DNA of 46,585 nt from Lachnospiraceae bacterium. GTDB lineage: Bacteria > Bacillota > Clostridia > Lachnospirales > Lachnospiraceae. The notes under the pieces were generated by a model. The model was not told the DNA's origin. It did not search any database and saw only the letters and a program-made list of their open reading frames with translations. A program made the translations under genes and the position numbers. Shown in pieces: positions 25,778 through 33,037 of the stretch. Every line of letters starts with the position of its first letter. Positions within the stretch are counted from its first letter, which is position 1. Where the stretch lies: NCBI GenBank assembly GCA_021199655.1, contig JAJQHQ010000075.1, forward strand, positions 1 to 46,585, given 5' to 3'.

Positions 25778-25855
25778 AATGGTTACCCTCTTTCTTTCAT
25801 CTTTGTTAGGACAGGCGGTGTCTGGATAAAATGAACCGCAGTCAAAAATTTTTAC

Positions 25856-25881
25856 AAACTTCACTTGACAGCGTGAAGTTT
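25856..25881. promoter_or_regulatory. Repressor operator: 9-bp perfect inverted repeat
   Basis: AAACTTCAC (25856-25864) and GTGAAGTTT (25873-25881), with an 8-base spacer that contains the rightward -35 box. A third half-site AAACTTCAC lies at 25936-25944 inside the leftward promoter. Binding here would block rightward transcription. Confidence 0.75.
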
Positions 25882-25893
25882 ACGCTATATAAT
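25865..25893 (+). promoter_or_regulatory. Rightward promoter of the element switch
   Basis: TTGACA (25865-25870), 17 bases, TATAAT (25888-25893): a perfect sigma-A promoter. The half-site GTGAAGTTT lies in the spacer two bases after the -35 box. Transcription would start near 25900 and run into a short reading frame (a 10-codon frame from ATG 26014 is the best placed), then the 10-bp repeat array. Confidence 0.8.
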
Positions 25894-25923
25894 ACAAACA
25901 TCAGTTCTGTGATGTATGTGAAG

Positions 25924-25952
25924 ATTATAAACTTGAAACTTCACTTTGTCAA
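25924..25952 (-). promoter_or_regulatory. Leftward promoter for the repressor
   Basis: On the minus strand TTGACA (25952-25947), 17 bases, TATAAT (25929-25924). The same GTGAAGTTT half-site sits at the same distance from the -35 box as in the rightward promoter. Start would be near 25917, so the two promoters face each other and their polymerase footprints overlap. Confidence 0.8.
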
Positions 25953-26100
25953 GAGGAAAGACAAAAAAGATAGGAAGTGGGAGAAATGGAGAAGAGAAAA
26001 ACGTAGAGAAGATATGAATAAGTTCAGCGGTGTTCAACGGAAATAAGACGCATATTAAAACGGCTCAAGGCTCTGGTCTGCTCTGAAATGCTTCTTACTG

Positions 26101-26230
26101 CTTCTGATAAGAGGCAGTAAGTACTGATAAAGCTCCAAAAGACGCGATAAGGCGTCATAAGGCTTGAAAAGATGTAGCAAGACTTCAAAAGACTTGATAA
26201 GAGTTCAAAAGCATTCAAAACGCATTGAAC
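26101..26230. repeat. Array of twelve to thirteen 10-bp tandem units (consensus GRCTTSAWAA)
   Basis: From 26101 every tenth base falls in the same pattern: cttctgataa, gtactgataa, gacgcgataa, ggcttgaaaa, gacttcaaaa, gacttgataa, gagttcaaaa, gcattcaaaa and others, each ending in AA. The best units are on the right side, next to the promoter at 26268. The TTSAA core equals the half-sites of the inverted repeats at that promoter. Spacing of one helical turn places all units on one DNA face. Possible roles: cooperative regulator binding, bent DNA, or an origin-type iteron array. No protein is encoded through it. Confidence 0.7.
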
Positions 26231-26244
26231 CAATAGAAATTTAA

Positions 26245-26296
26245 TTGAATGAGCGTTCAAAAAAGTATTGACACATTCGACTGCTTGAACTATAAT
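26245..26296 (+). promoter_or_regulatory. Promoter with inverted repeats for the regulator at 26325
   Basis: TTGACA (26268-26273), 17 bases, TATAAT (26291-26296). TTGAA (26245-26249) and TTCAA (26256-26260) form one inverted repeat. GTTCAA (26255-26260) and TTGAAC (26285-26290) form another that brackets the -35 box. Since the -10 box overlaps the ATG at 26298, translation must begin at 26325. Confidence 0.78.
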
Positions 26297-26324
26297 AATG
26301 AAAAGAATGCTGGAGGTGACTTAT

Positions 26325-27143
26325 ATGGCGGAAGAATTTAACAGACAAAAACTAATGGATAACATCTTTACATTGATACAACAGAAAGGTCTCAAGATCG
26401 GCGAGGTCGAGACAGAAGCCGGTATTTCCACAGGATATCTTTCCAGGCTGAATAAAAAGGAAACTGACACAGCACCGGGGGCGGATATTGTGTGGAGGAT
26501 TGCCAAGGCACTTGGTGTCAGTACGGACATGCTGATTGAGGGCAATTTTTCTAAGGTTACGGACAACTACCAGCTCGTAGAAACCTTCCTGGAAAAATTG
26601 AAGGATATGACCGAGGCGAATTTGATTGAATGGGACAACATAACCAAGGGCGATTTCGAAGAAGATTTGATTGGAAGGGAAAATAAAATTTTTATTGTGA
26701 TCAAATCTGCTGAAGCAGATAAATCGTTTACGGTTCCTTATATTCAGTCAATTGGAGCTAAAGGAAAAAATATAAGTGTGGCTGGAACCAGCTACAAAGT
26801 TCAGTTAGATGATGATACGAGATTTTACATTTTTCACCTATGTACGAATGAAGTCATAGATGATGCAGATAAAGGATTGGCGGAATATAGCTATGATTAT
26901 TACGATCTATACTTTGAGCGTTGGATGGTAGTTCCAGGCTTTGATTTTTCTTACGGCTGTCCGAGTGAGGGTGATTACTCTTGGCAGGTTGAGCCTTTGT
27001 GCAGCACATATGGGAAAGATAATAGGCTTGAGAAACCTGTTAAACGGCTTGTTGAAGTGGTAAAGACACATGAAGATGATTTGAGAATCAGTTCTTCACT
27101 GAAGGAATTTCTGAATAGCTTCGTAATCAAAGATAGAAAATAA
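26325..27143 (+). CDS. XRE-family transcriptional regulator with large C-terminal domain
   Basis: A protein of about 272 residues. The first 70 residues form a helix-turn-helix: LKIGEVETEAGISTGYLSRL, ending IAKALGVSTDMLIEGNF. The remaining 200 residues, rich in aromatic and acidic residues, are not recognised and may sense a ligand or a partner. ATG at 26325 has GGAGG eight bases upstream; the ATG at 26298 overlaps the -10 box and cannot be used from this promoter. The TTGAA/TTCAA operators and the 10-bp array just upstream suggest that it, or the repressor at 25262, regulates this gene. It may act as a second switch protein of the element. Confidence 0.78.
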   Translation: MAEEFNRQKLMDNIFTLIQQKGLKIGEVETEAGISTGYLSRLNKKETDTAPGADIVWRIAKALGVSTDMLIEGNFSKVTDNYQLVETFLEKLKDMTEANLIEWDNITKGDFEEDLIGRENKIFIVIKSAEADKSFTVPYIQSIGAKGKNISVAGTSYKVQLDDDTRFYIFHLCTNEVIDDADKGLAEYSYDYYDLYFERWMVVPGFDFSYGCPSEGDYSWQVEPLCSTYGKDNRLEKPVKRLVEVVKTHEDDLRISSSLKEFLNSFVIKDRK

Positions 27144-27158
27144 CGGGGAGGAAATTAG

Positions 27159-27395
27159 ATGGCGAGAAGTAACGTAAAAAATATAAGTGGGATAAAGGAT
27201 GCCTCAGAACCACTCAGGTCACCAAGGAAGAGCATCCACTATGCGGACAAGAAGATGATCGGGGAAACCCCGATGATGGTCTTGATCCAAGGGAAGAAGA
27301 CGGACTATATGACACCGGAAGAAGTTGTCGGCACCCTTTACGGAAGGGAAGTTGATAAGCTGGACATCAAATTTAAGGACGAGGCTGTCGGATAA
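27159..27395 (+). CDS. Hypothetical small protein, 78 residues
   Basis: Not recognised. It starts sixteen bases after the regulator with GGGGAGGAA upstream, so both are likely one transcript. The N-terminus is basic (ARSNVKN, RSPRKS), the C-terminus acidic (EVDKLDIKFKDE), with no membrane segment. Small proteins in this position of temperate elements are often replication or excision accessory factors, but nothing in the sequence proves it. Confidence 0.6.
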   Translation: MARSNVKNISGIKDASEPLRSPRKSIHYADKKMIGETPMMVLIQGKKTDYMTPEEVVGTLYGREVDKLDIKFKDEAVG

Positions 27396-27418
27396 AGACA
27401 GCTTAGATTCCGAGGATG

Positions 27419-27468
27419 CCTGTGAGTCTAGGCTGCCACCTCAAGCTATGTAGGCAGCCAGTCACAGG
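27419..27468 (+). ncRNA. Two-part hairpin, candidate structured RNA
   Basis: CCTGTGA (27419-27425) pairs with TCACAGG (27462-27468). Inside it GGCTGCC (27431-27437) pairs with GGCAGCC (27453-27459), leaving a 15-base loop. No T-run follows, so it is not a classic terminator. Confidence 0.5.
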
Positions 27469-27523
27469 GTCTACAATATAATATCTGCATCTGAGCGTAG
27501 CCGGATTCAATGTATACGAGCAC

Positions 27524-27652
27524 AGCCGGAGCAGAATGGATTTTATTCAGGGTACAGAACCCAGGGAGCAGGAATGCTTTTTGGGTCGTACCAGACAGAA
27601 TGAAAATATCCATCTGCTCCGGCTTTTTTGTCGTTATAGGGCAAAAAAGCCG
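27524..27652 (+). ncRNA. Long imperfect hairpin with T-run and competing partner
   Basis: AGCCGGAGCAGA at 27524 pairs with TCTGCTCCGGCT ending at 27624, with further pairing inward (GGTAC/GTACC) to give about 25 paired bases. A T-run follows at 27624-27629, as in a terminator. The 11 bases CGGCTTTTTTG (27620-27630) are also perfectly complementary to CAAAAAAGCCG (27642-27652), so a competing hairpin could form. It may be a small RNA, an attenuator, or an antitermination switch. Confidence 0.45.
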
Positions 27653-27711
27653 TTCAAAAAGATAAATCTTGTCCAGCAGAGAGTAAAGAGGGGTGAATTC
27701 CCTGGTTATAG

Positions 27712-27856
27712 GTGAGGGAACACGATAATTTACTACATCTACCGCCAGTTATATAGAGGGAGAGAAAAAGTTCCCGGAACACACAATCGTTATATATAGC
27801 GGAGAAGAGACAAAAAGTTCCCAGAAAGCACAATCGTTATATATAACTGAGGGAAC
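27712..27856. repeat. Tandem repeats of about 47 bp around GTTCCC/GGGAAC
   Basis: A 36-bp unit beginning AAAAAGTTCCC and ending CAATCGTTATATATA occurs at 27765-27800 and 27812-27847 with 32 of 36 bases equal. GAGGGAACAC flanks the pair on both sides (27713 and 27849). The first copy contains GTTCCCGGAAC, an 11-base palindrome. GTTATATA recurs at 27749, 27789 and 27836. This resembles iterons or clustered protein-binding sites. Confidence 0.6.
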
Positions 27857-28156
27857 ACACAAACAGCAGCACAGGAGAGGAGGACAGGCCTATGTGGGAC
27901 AGCAGCTAACCTACATAAAGGCGGCGGGCGAGCCGCCAGAACCGTAACCCATTAACCACAGCAGCCAATGGCTGCACCACTAAAAAATAATACGATTCCG
28001 CCAGGGAAGTACGCGCGTTAACCAGGCGGTGGAGTTTCATCAGAGAATCAAAAGCCCAAAGACAGGCAGTGTTTGATAAAGGGACACAGCCGCGGTTTTT
28101 GAAAAATCTGACACCCACCGTTTTTTCGTCGTGCCCTTCTTTGGCAAGGAAACATG

Positions 28157-28189
28157 AGCCGGTGTGTCAGTCAGATGCGCCGGCTTTTT
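28157..28189 (+). terminator. Terminator-like hairpin upstream of the sigma-like gene
   Basis: AGCCGG (28157-28162) pairs with CCGGCT (28180-28185), followed by TTTTT. It lies 53 bases before the ATG at 28242 and could end a leader RNA or act as an attenuator. Confidence 0.5.
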
Positions 28190-28241
28190 CTGTTGGACTC
28201 CATCGCCCATGCCATCCCAGGCGGGGAACAGGAGTCCAATC

Positions 28242-28997
28242 ATGAAAAAAGAAATCAACAGCATCAACGTAACCACGACAATCAATGTAACTGCGGACAC
28301 AGTAGCCATTACTGCCGACACCTATGCGGGGATGACGGACGAGGAGCGTGTGAGCTTCAACAAGACCGTCTCCTTGAATGAGGAGCTTGCGCTCCGCGAT
28401 GTAAGGAAACTGATCGGTTCTACCAGGGGCAAGAAAATCATGACAGTAAAAGGTCTGAGACGAATCGGTGTACTCGTGGCGGCAAGGAATCTCCACGACT
28501 GCCGGATGGAGGTTTACAGCAACGGGTTCGCCGCTTACCGCAATGGGGATCACGAGGCGGTTCTCCGCATGGAGTATGTCGGGAAGGAAAAATACGACGG
28601 CGATTCCGAGGTCGGTATTAAGGACAAGACCTACAGTCTGGAGGACTACGGTTGGGGCAATGCCGTGATGTTCTGTGGTGAGGAGCGAATCGAGGATGAA
28701 TATGCCGACAAATACAAGAAGAGGCTGGCTCCTACTGCCGGGAATGCTCACTGTGATGAGGATGGGGAAGAAGGCGAGGACATGGAGCTGAATGCCGGTG
28801 TTGATATTGAAGCGGATTATGAGCGGGAAGAAGAAAAGGAAAGGAACCTTAGTAAGCTCACGGACAAGCAGCGTAGGGTTGTAGAAATGTATGTGTTTGA
28901 GCATAAGACTCAGCAGGAGATTGCGGATGAGCTTCACATCTCTCAGAGTACCGTCAAGAACCATATAGAAGCGGCACTGAAAAAACTGGAGAAATAA
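28242..28997 (+). CDS. Protein with sigma-70 region 4-like helix-turn-helix at its C-terminus
   Basis: A 251-residue protein. The last 50 residues read LSKLTDKQRRVVEMYVFEHK then TQQEIADELHISQSTVKNHI, which is the region 4/LuxR-type helix-turn-helix that contacts -35 DNA. The first 150 residues are not recognised, and a stretch around 190-215 is strongly acidic. No region 2 is visible, so it is not a complete sigma factor; it may be a phage-type transcription activator. AGGAG lies eight bases before ATG 28242. One copy of a conserved intergenic element follows directly after its stop, and three copies precede gene blocks of this element, making them candidate targets. Confidence 0.7.
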   Translation: MKKEINSINVTTTINVTADTVAITADTYAGMTDEERVSFNKTVSLNEELALRDVRKLIGSTRGKKIMTVKGLRRIGVLVAARNLHDCRMEVYSNGFAAYRNGDHEAVLRMEYVGKEKYDGDSEVGIKDKTYSLEDYGWGNAVMFCGEERIEDEYADKYKKRLAPTAGNAHCDEDGEEGEDMELNAGVDIEADYEREEEKERNLSKLTDKQRRVVEMYVFEHKTQQEIADELHISQSTVKNHIEAALKKLEK

Positions 28998-28998
28998 A

Positions 28999-29059
28999 TT
29001 TTTTGAAATTTTTTATGGGGATACCACTAAAACCCCACTTCCCAAGCCTATAGGACAGA
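28999..29059 (+). repeat. Conserved intergenic element, copy 1
   Basis: A T-rich part with TTTTTTGAAATTTTTT, then ATACCACTAAAACCCC, then AAGCCTATAGGACAGA. The same order occurs at 35391-35455 and 38141-38205. It lies directly upstream of the gene block starting at 29152, whose leader also has a GGGACCCC/GGGGTTCCC pairing. Confidence 0.75.
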
Positions 29060-29151
29060 GGGGATGAGAGGGACCCCAAAGGGAGCATCCAAATAGGAGC
29101 ATCTCGGCGGGGTTCCCCTCCCACTCAGACTAGGAAAGGAGGCAGAAAGCC

Positions 29152-29376
29152 ATGGAAGCTACGAAGTATAACCTGAACCTTCAGACCAAAGGTCTCGGTA
29201 ACCGTCTGTGCGACATAGAGAGCAGGGGCATCCGCAACAAGGTGCTGAACGCAATCTTCGGCGGGAAGAACCGTCTGCTGATCATCGCACCGGAGGACTG
29301 TGTGAAGAGCATTTCCTTTGAGCCGCTGGATGAAGGTAAAGCACAGAAAGGAGACCACGATGGAGACGAAGGCTAA
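29152..29376 (+). CDS. Hypothetical small protein, 74 residues
   Basis: Not recognised. GAAAGGAGG precedes the ATG, so it is very likely translated. It has TKGLGNRLCDIESRGIRNKV in its first half and LLIIAPEDCVKSISFEPLD in its second, a small mixed fold. It overlaps the next gene by 17 bases. It is the first gene after copy 1 of the intergenic element. Confidence 0.65.
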   Translation: MEATKYNLNLQTKGLGNRLCDIESRGIRNKVLNAIFGGKNRLLIIAPEDCVKSISFEPLDEGKAQKGDHDGDEG

Positions 29377-29839
29377 GGAAAAGCCCAGACGCATTTTTGT
29401 CAGTTCGCCGTATCGTCCGACAGCGGAGGACGAGAGCGAGAGAAAGATGCAGTTGGCATCCAACATCCGCAGGGCAACCATCGCCTGCAAGTTTATCGCC
29501 CTCGCCGGTATGGAGCCGCTTGCTCCGCACCTGTATTTCACACAGTTCCTTGACGACAGTGATGCGGCGGCGCGGGAGCAGGGCATGAAGCTGGGCGAGG
29601 ACTGGCTGGCAATGTCGGACGAAGTGTGGGCGTTCACAGGCTCCCACAACAACATCTCCGAGGGGATGCTGCGCGAGATTAACCAGGCAGAAAAGCTGGG
29701 CATTAAGGTGCGGGTGTTCACAGACCCGGAGGATTTAATCCGCGATTACCTCTGCTACCTCGAAGACGAGAAAGAGGATGTGGAAGAAGAAAACAGTAGC
29801 GCTGCGGACGGCGCAGAAAGAGAGGAAGACCATGAATAA
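29360..29839 (+). CDS. DUF4406/DUF7768-like protein, nucleoside deoxyribosyltransferase fold
   Basis: A 159-residue protein. RRIFVSSPYRPTAED at the start, then SNIRRATIACKFIALAGMEP with LAPHLYFTQFLDD, and ISEGMLREINQAEKLGIKVR follow the pattern of nucleoside 2-deoxyribosyltransferase-like proteins common in phages (DUF4406 and relatives). The order of first strand with SSPY, PHL segment, and SxGM(x)REI is conserved. Such proteins may act on nucleotides or signal molecules; the reaction here is unknown. ATG at 29360 has AAAGGAGA upstream; an earlier in-frame start at 29318 lies inside the preceding gene. The acidic tail is unusual. Confidence 0.75.
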   Translation: METKAKEKPRRIFVSSPYRPTAEDESERKMQLASNIRRATIACKFIALAGMEPLAPHLYFTQFLDDSDAAAREQGMKLGEDWLAMSDEVWAFTGSHNNISEGMLREINQAEKLGIKVRVFTDPEDLIRDYLCYLEDEKEDVEEENSSAADGAEREEDHE

Positions 29840-30434
29840 GGACAATTTTGAAAGCATCATCAGCGGGCTGACGAAGGGAGCGGCCAACATCGAGAGCGTG
29901 AACTTCCACTTCGGTGACTGCAACAGCACCACCTATATGGGCGGCGATGTCGAGGAAGAATATGAGGAATCCTGCACCAGAACCTGCGGCTGTGATGGCT
30001 GTGGCTGCTCTGCGGACATGCCAGTTGTCGACAATGACGTAGTTGCGGACTGGGTGGAGAAGAAGACCGGGATCGACCGCACCACCATTGAGAAGGTGCT
30101 GGCGGCCGAGACGGAGTATCTCGAAGAAATCGGTGTTGCTTTCCCGGTAGATGATGGCGGAGAGGATGACACTGAAACGGAGCGCAAGGCTGATGAGACT
30201 GGGCAACCGGAGCAGAAGGCCAAGGCAGACCAGAAGACCGAGCCGGAGCAGAAGGATGAAGCAGAGCAGGACGGCAGGCCCGACGAGAAAGCACTGGACG
30301 AGCTGCTGGACAAGGTGATGGGCGATGTTATGCCGGGGCTGCTGTGCATGGGTCTGCTGGGAGCGGTTTTCGATGACATCTTCCATTCTGATAAGGCTGA
30401 AAGAAAGGAGCAGAAGCATGGAAAAGACGAGTAA
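29832..30434 (+). CDS. Hypothetical acidic protein with cysteine cluster
   Basis: A 200-residue protein that is not recognised. CTRTCGCDGCGC near residue 50 is a dense cysteine group that could bind zinc or iron. A middle part of about 70 residues is rich in Glu, Asp, Lys and Gln and probably disordered. The end, PGLLCMGLLGAVFDDIFHSD, is hydrophobic. The ATG at 29832 overlaps the stop of the preceding gene by eight bases, with AGAGGAAG upstream, so translation is coupled. The next gene overlaps its end by 17 bases. Confidence 0.65.
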   Translation: MNKDNFESIISGLTKGAANIESVNFHFGDCNSTTYMGGDVEEEYEESCTRTCGCDGCGCSADMPVVDNDVVADWVEKKTGIDRTTIEKVLAAETEYLEEIGVAFPVDDGGEDDTETERKADETGQPEQKAKADQKTEPEQKDEAEQDGRPDEKALDELLDKVMGDVMPGLLCMGLLGAVFDDIFHSDKAERKEQKHGKDE

Positions 30435-31020
30435 GGCAAAGCCTGGTGACCCGACAAAGATTGTGCGCGGCCTGACCACAGTATTCGGTGGCCTGCACGA
30501 GATGTTCGAGGGCATCACGGAGCAGGTGGAAGCCGCCAATGATGTGCTTGAGGCTGTTGCCAGCGGGGTAGAAACCGCCAGGGGGATTGCGGCGAAGGAG
30601 CCGCCTGTGGAGGAGGTCGCTGCCAAGGAGGAGCCGGAAGAAAAGCCGGAGCCGGAGACCAAAGCCCCTGCGAAAAAGGGGACGCGCAAGGCTTCCACCA
30701 GGAAGACCAAGGAGCCGCCTGCGGAAGAACCACCGGCAAAGGAAGCACAGGCAGAGGAGCAGGTCACACCTTCTGAGTTCGAGGCTGTCGATGATGAGGT
30801 AGAAGAAGCACCGGCCGCAGAAGCCGCAAAGCCTGCGAAGAAAGCCCAGACCGCCCTCACGGCAGACGACATTCGCAAGGTTGTCGTGGCGAAGATCAAG
30901 CAGAAGCGCGACAACAGCAAAGCTGTCCAGTCCCTCCTCGAAGCCTACGGCGTGAAGTCCCTGGGTGACATGGAGCCGGAGAAGTACGAGTCCTTCCTCA
31001 GCGACATCTCCCAGCTGTAA
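30418..31020 (+). CDS. Hypothetical Ala/Glu/Pro-rich phage protein
   Basis: A 200-residue protein. Residues 1-60 form a likely helix (LTTVFGGLHEMFEGITEQVE), and residues 60-150 are a low-complexity linker of Ala, Glu, Pro and Lys. Residues 150-200 form a small conserved-looking domain: TADDIRKVVVAKIKQKRDNS with a YGVKSLGDMEPEKYESFLSD ending. Similar proteins next to DUF2800 genes are often labelled rRNA biogenesis protein Rrp5 in databases; I think that label is misleading. AAAGGAGCAG precedes ATG 30418. The position just before DUF2800 and DUF2815 suggests a link to recombination or replication. Confidence 0.68.
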   Translation: MEKTSKAKPGDPTKIVRGLTTVFGGLHEMFEGITEQVEAANDVLEAVASGVETARGIAAKEPPVEEVAAKEEPEEKPEPETKAPAKKGTRKASTRKTKEPPAEEPPAKEAQAEEQVTPSEFEAVDDEVEEAPAAEAAKPAKKAQTALTADDIRKVVVAKIKQKRDNSKAVQSLLEAYGVKSLGDMEPEKYESFLSDISQL

Positions 31021-31032
31021 GGGAGGTGCGCT

Positions 31033-32271
31033 ATGGGAAAACACGCGATACTTTCCGCTTCCAGCTCGAAGCGGTGGCTCAACTGCACTCCCTCCGCAAG
31101 GCTTGAGGAGAATTTCCCGGACACCGGGGGTTCCACCTATGCCGAGGAGGGGACCTGGGCGCACGAATTGTGCGAGTATAAGGTCAAAAAGTATCTGCAT
31201 GAACCCATGCAGCGTCCGAAGTCGGAATACCTGACGGAGGAGATTGAACAGTTGACGGACGTGTATGCCGAATTCGTCATTGGCATCATCGAAGAGATGA
31301 AGCAGAACGGATGCACTCCTCTGGTGCTAGTAGAGGACCGGCTGGACTATAGCCACCTCGCACCGTCCGGTTTCGGCACAGGTGACATGGTCATTATCGG
31401 CAGGGATGCCGAGGGCAACGGCCTCCTTCACATCTGTGACTTCAAGACCGGCGCCGGGGTGTTCGTCAATGCCGACCACAACACCCAGATGTTGCTGTAT
31501 GCCAGCGGCGCCTACCACGCTTACTCTTACCTTTACGACATCCAGAAGGTGTCGATGACCATCATCCAGCCAAGACTTGAGAACATCTCGACTTACACCA
31601 TCACGGCGGAGGAACTGCTGGAATGGGGCGAGAGCATCAAGCCGATCGCAAAGATGGCGTTCGAGGGCAAGGGAAAGCAGAAGCCCGGCGACTGGTGCCG
31701 GTTCTGCAAGGCAAGGGCTGTGTGCAAGGCGTGCGCCGATGAAGCCCTGGCGCTGGCAAAAGAGGAATTCCTCGACCTGGATGCCAACGAGCCGGTTCTG
31801 GATGATACGGAGGAGACGGATGCGACGGCGGCTTATAACCGAGACGATACCGCGCCCACATTCAAACAGCCGGGGCTGCTCTCACAGCAGGACATCGAGG
31901 ATATCCTGCCGACCTTAAACCGAATCTCCTCATGGATCGATGCTGTGTTCGCCTACGTGAGCAGCGAGGCAATCAATCACGGTGTCACTTGGGAGGGTTG
32001 GAAGGTGGTCGAGGGCAGGAGCCGCAGGGTATTCTCGGACCCGAAAGCCGTCGTGGACGCGGCGGCAGTGGAAGGCTACACCAACCTGTACAAACAGGAG
32101 ATGATGTCGCTGACCGAAATAGAGAAGCTGATGGGAAAGAAGAAGTTCCAAGAGGTTCTTGGAAAGCTGGTCATAAAGCCGCCCGGCAAATTAACCCTGG
32201 TGCCGGAATCCGACCCAAGACCCGCTGTGGACTTATCCACTGCTCAGGACGATTTTGAAGCCCTGGACTGA
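31033..32271 (+). CDS. DUF2800 protein, RecB/Cas4-like nuclease
   Basis: A 412-residue phage protein. It opens with HAILSASSSKRWLNCTPSAR, typical of DUF2800. The PD-(D/E)xK nuclease core is visible as LHICDFKTGAGVFV (Asp and Lys of DxK) and NTQMLLYASGAY (the Gln-Tyr motif IV helix). WCRFCKARAVCKAC has four cysteines, as in Cas4/AddB-type iron-sulfur nucleases. These proteins sit beside DUF2815 and a family A polymerase in many Firmicute phages and probably process DNA ends for recombination. GGGAGGTG precedes ATG 31033. It ends with TGA, which shows that TGA works as a stop in this element. Confidence 0.88.
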   Translation: MGKHAILSASSSKRWLNCTPSARLEENFPDTGGSTYAEEGTWAHELCEYKVKKYLHEPMQRPKSEYLTEEIEQLTDVYAEFVIGIIEEMKQNGCTPLVLVEDRLDYSHLAPSGFGTGDMVIIGRDAEGNGLLHICDFKTGAGVFVNADHNTQMLLYASGAYHAYSYLYDIQKVSMTIIQPRLENISTYTITAEELLEWGESIKPIAKMAFEGKGKQKPGDWCRFCKARAVCKACADEALALAKEEFLDLDANEPVLDDTEETDATAAYNRDDTAPTFKQPGLLSQQDIEDILPTLNRISSWIDAVFAYVSSEAINHGVTWEGWKVVEGRSRRVFSDPKAVVDAAAVEGYTNLYKQEMMSLTEIEKLMGKKKFQEVLGKLVIKPPGKLTLVPESDPRPAVDLSTAQDDFEALD

Positions 32272-32367
32272 CAGCATACAGAAGTGCCGGGAGGTACAGA
32301 TGCTGACAGCCATAAACGAGAACCGATAAGCCATTCAAAAAATCATAATCTATGGAGGTAAAAAACT

Positions 32368-32967
32368 ATGGCTACTACTACGAAGAAGAAGTTACCCGCA
32401 ACGAAGGTTGTTGTCCCCTGCCGCATCAGTTTTGCGAATATCTGGTCCCCGAAAGCGACACTGAGCGGTGAAGAGAAGTATTCCGTCTCCTGCATCATCC
32501 CGAAGTCGGATAAGAAGACGCTGATGGCAATCCACAAGGCCATCGAAGCCGCAAAGGAAGACGGCAAGTCCAAGAAGTGGGGCGGCAAGATTCCGCCGAA
32601 CCTGAAACTTCCGCTCAGAGACGGTGACATTGACAGACCTGATGATGAGAGCTATGCGGACGCCATGTTCTTCAATGCATCCAGCAAGGACGCACCGCAG
32701 ATCGTGGACCGCCGTGTGCAGCCGATCACTGACCCGATGACCGTTTACTCCGGCTGTTATTGCAATGTTTCCGTGAACGCCTACGCATTTTCTGTCTCCG
32801 GGAACCGCGGTGTAGCGATGGGCCTTGGCAATATTCAGTTTCTGAAGGATGGCGAGCGCCTCTCCGGAAAGGCATCTGCTGATGCGGACTTCGAAGCGGT
32901 CGAGGAGGAAGAGGAAGATGTCCTGGGCGGCATGGATGACGAGGATCTGCCGGATTATCTGAAGTAA
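32368..32967 (+). CDS. DUF2815 protein, likely single-stranded DNA-binding protein
   Basis: A 199-residue protein with SFANIWSPKATLSGEEKYSV at the start and LSGEEKYSVSCIIPKSDKKT, then DRPDDESYADAMFFNASSKD and VYSGCYCNVSVNAYAFSVSG. These fit DUF2815, a family with an OB fold related to phage T7 gp2.5-like single-stranded DNA-binding proteins. The last 35 residues are strongly acidic, as in many SSBs where the tail recruits partners. It follows DUF2800 by 97 bases and has TGGAGGT upstream. It probably coats the single strands made during replication by the polymerase downstream. Confidence 0.87.
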   Translation: MATTTKKKLPATKVVVPCRISFANIWSPKATLSGEEKYSVSCIIPKSDKKTLMAIHKAIEAAKEDGKSKKWGGKIPPNLKLPLRDGDIDRPDDESYADAMFFNASSKDAPQIVDRRVQPITDPMTVYSGCYCNVSVNAYAFSVSGNRGVAMGLGNIQFLKDGERLSGKASADADFEAVEEEEEDVLGGMDDEDLPDYLK

Positions 32968-33037
32968 GAGTACACAGCTTAACGGACGCCGGGGAGGGAT
33001 TCCTTCCCCGGTTTTCCCGATGGAAAGGAGACGCGAT

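Larger units (their letters stand above)
27396..28241. other. Structured non-coding block of about 850 bases
   Basis: No convincing gene. The block holds a long hairpin (27419-27468), a larger hairpin with T-run (27524-27652), tandem repeats around GTTCCC (27712-27856), and a terminator-like hairpin (28157-28189). Placed between the control genes and the replication genes, it is a candidate origin or leader region. Confidence 0.6.

Noticed and set aside
26101-26230. The 10-bp array as a CRISPR array.
   Set aside because: Units are contiguous 10-mers without spacers, and no cas gene is near.
28167-28964. A 265-codon minus-strand frame opposite the sigma-like gene.
   Set aside because: The + strand gene has a good start site and a clear helix-turn-helix; the antisense frame resembles nothing and has no start signal.
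29718-30920. A 400-codon open frame on the minus strand, rich in Ser, Ala and Leu.
   Set aside because: It is the mirror of two Glu/Ala-rich genes on the + strand. Composition is that of an antisense frame, with no ribosome binding site.
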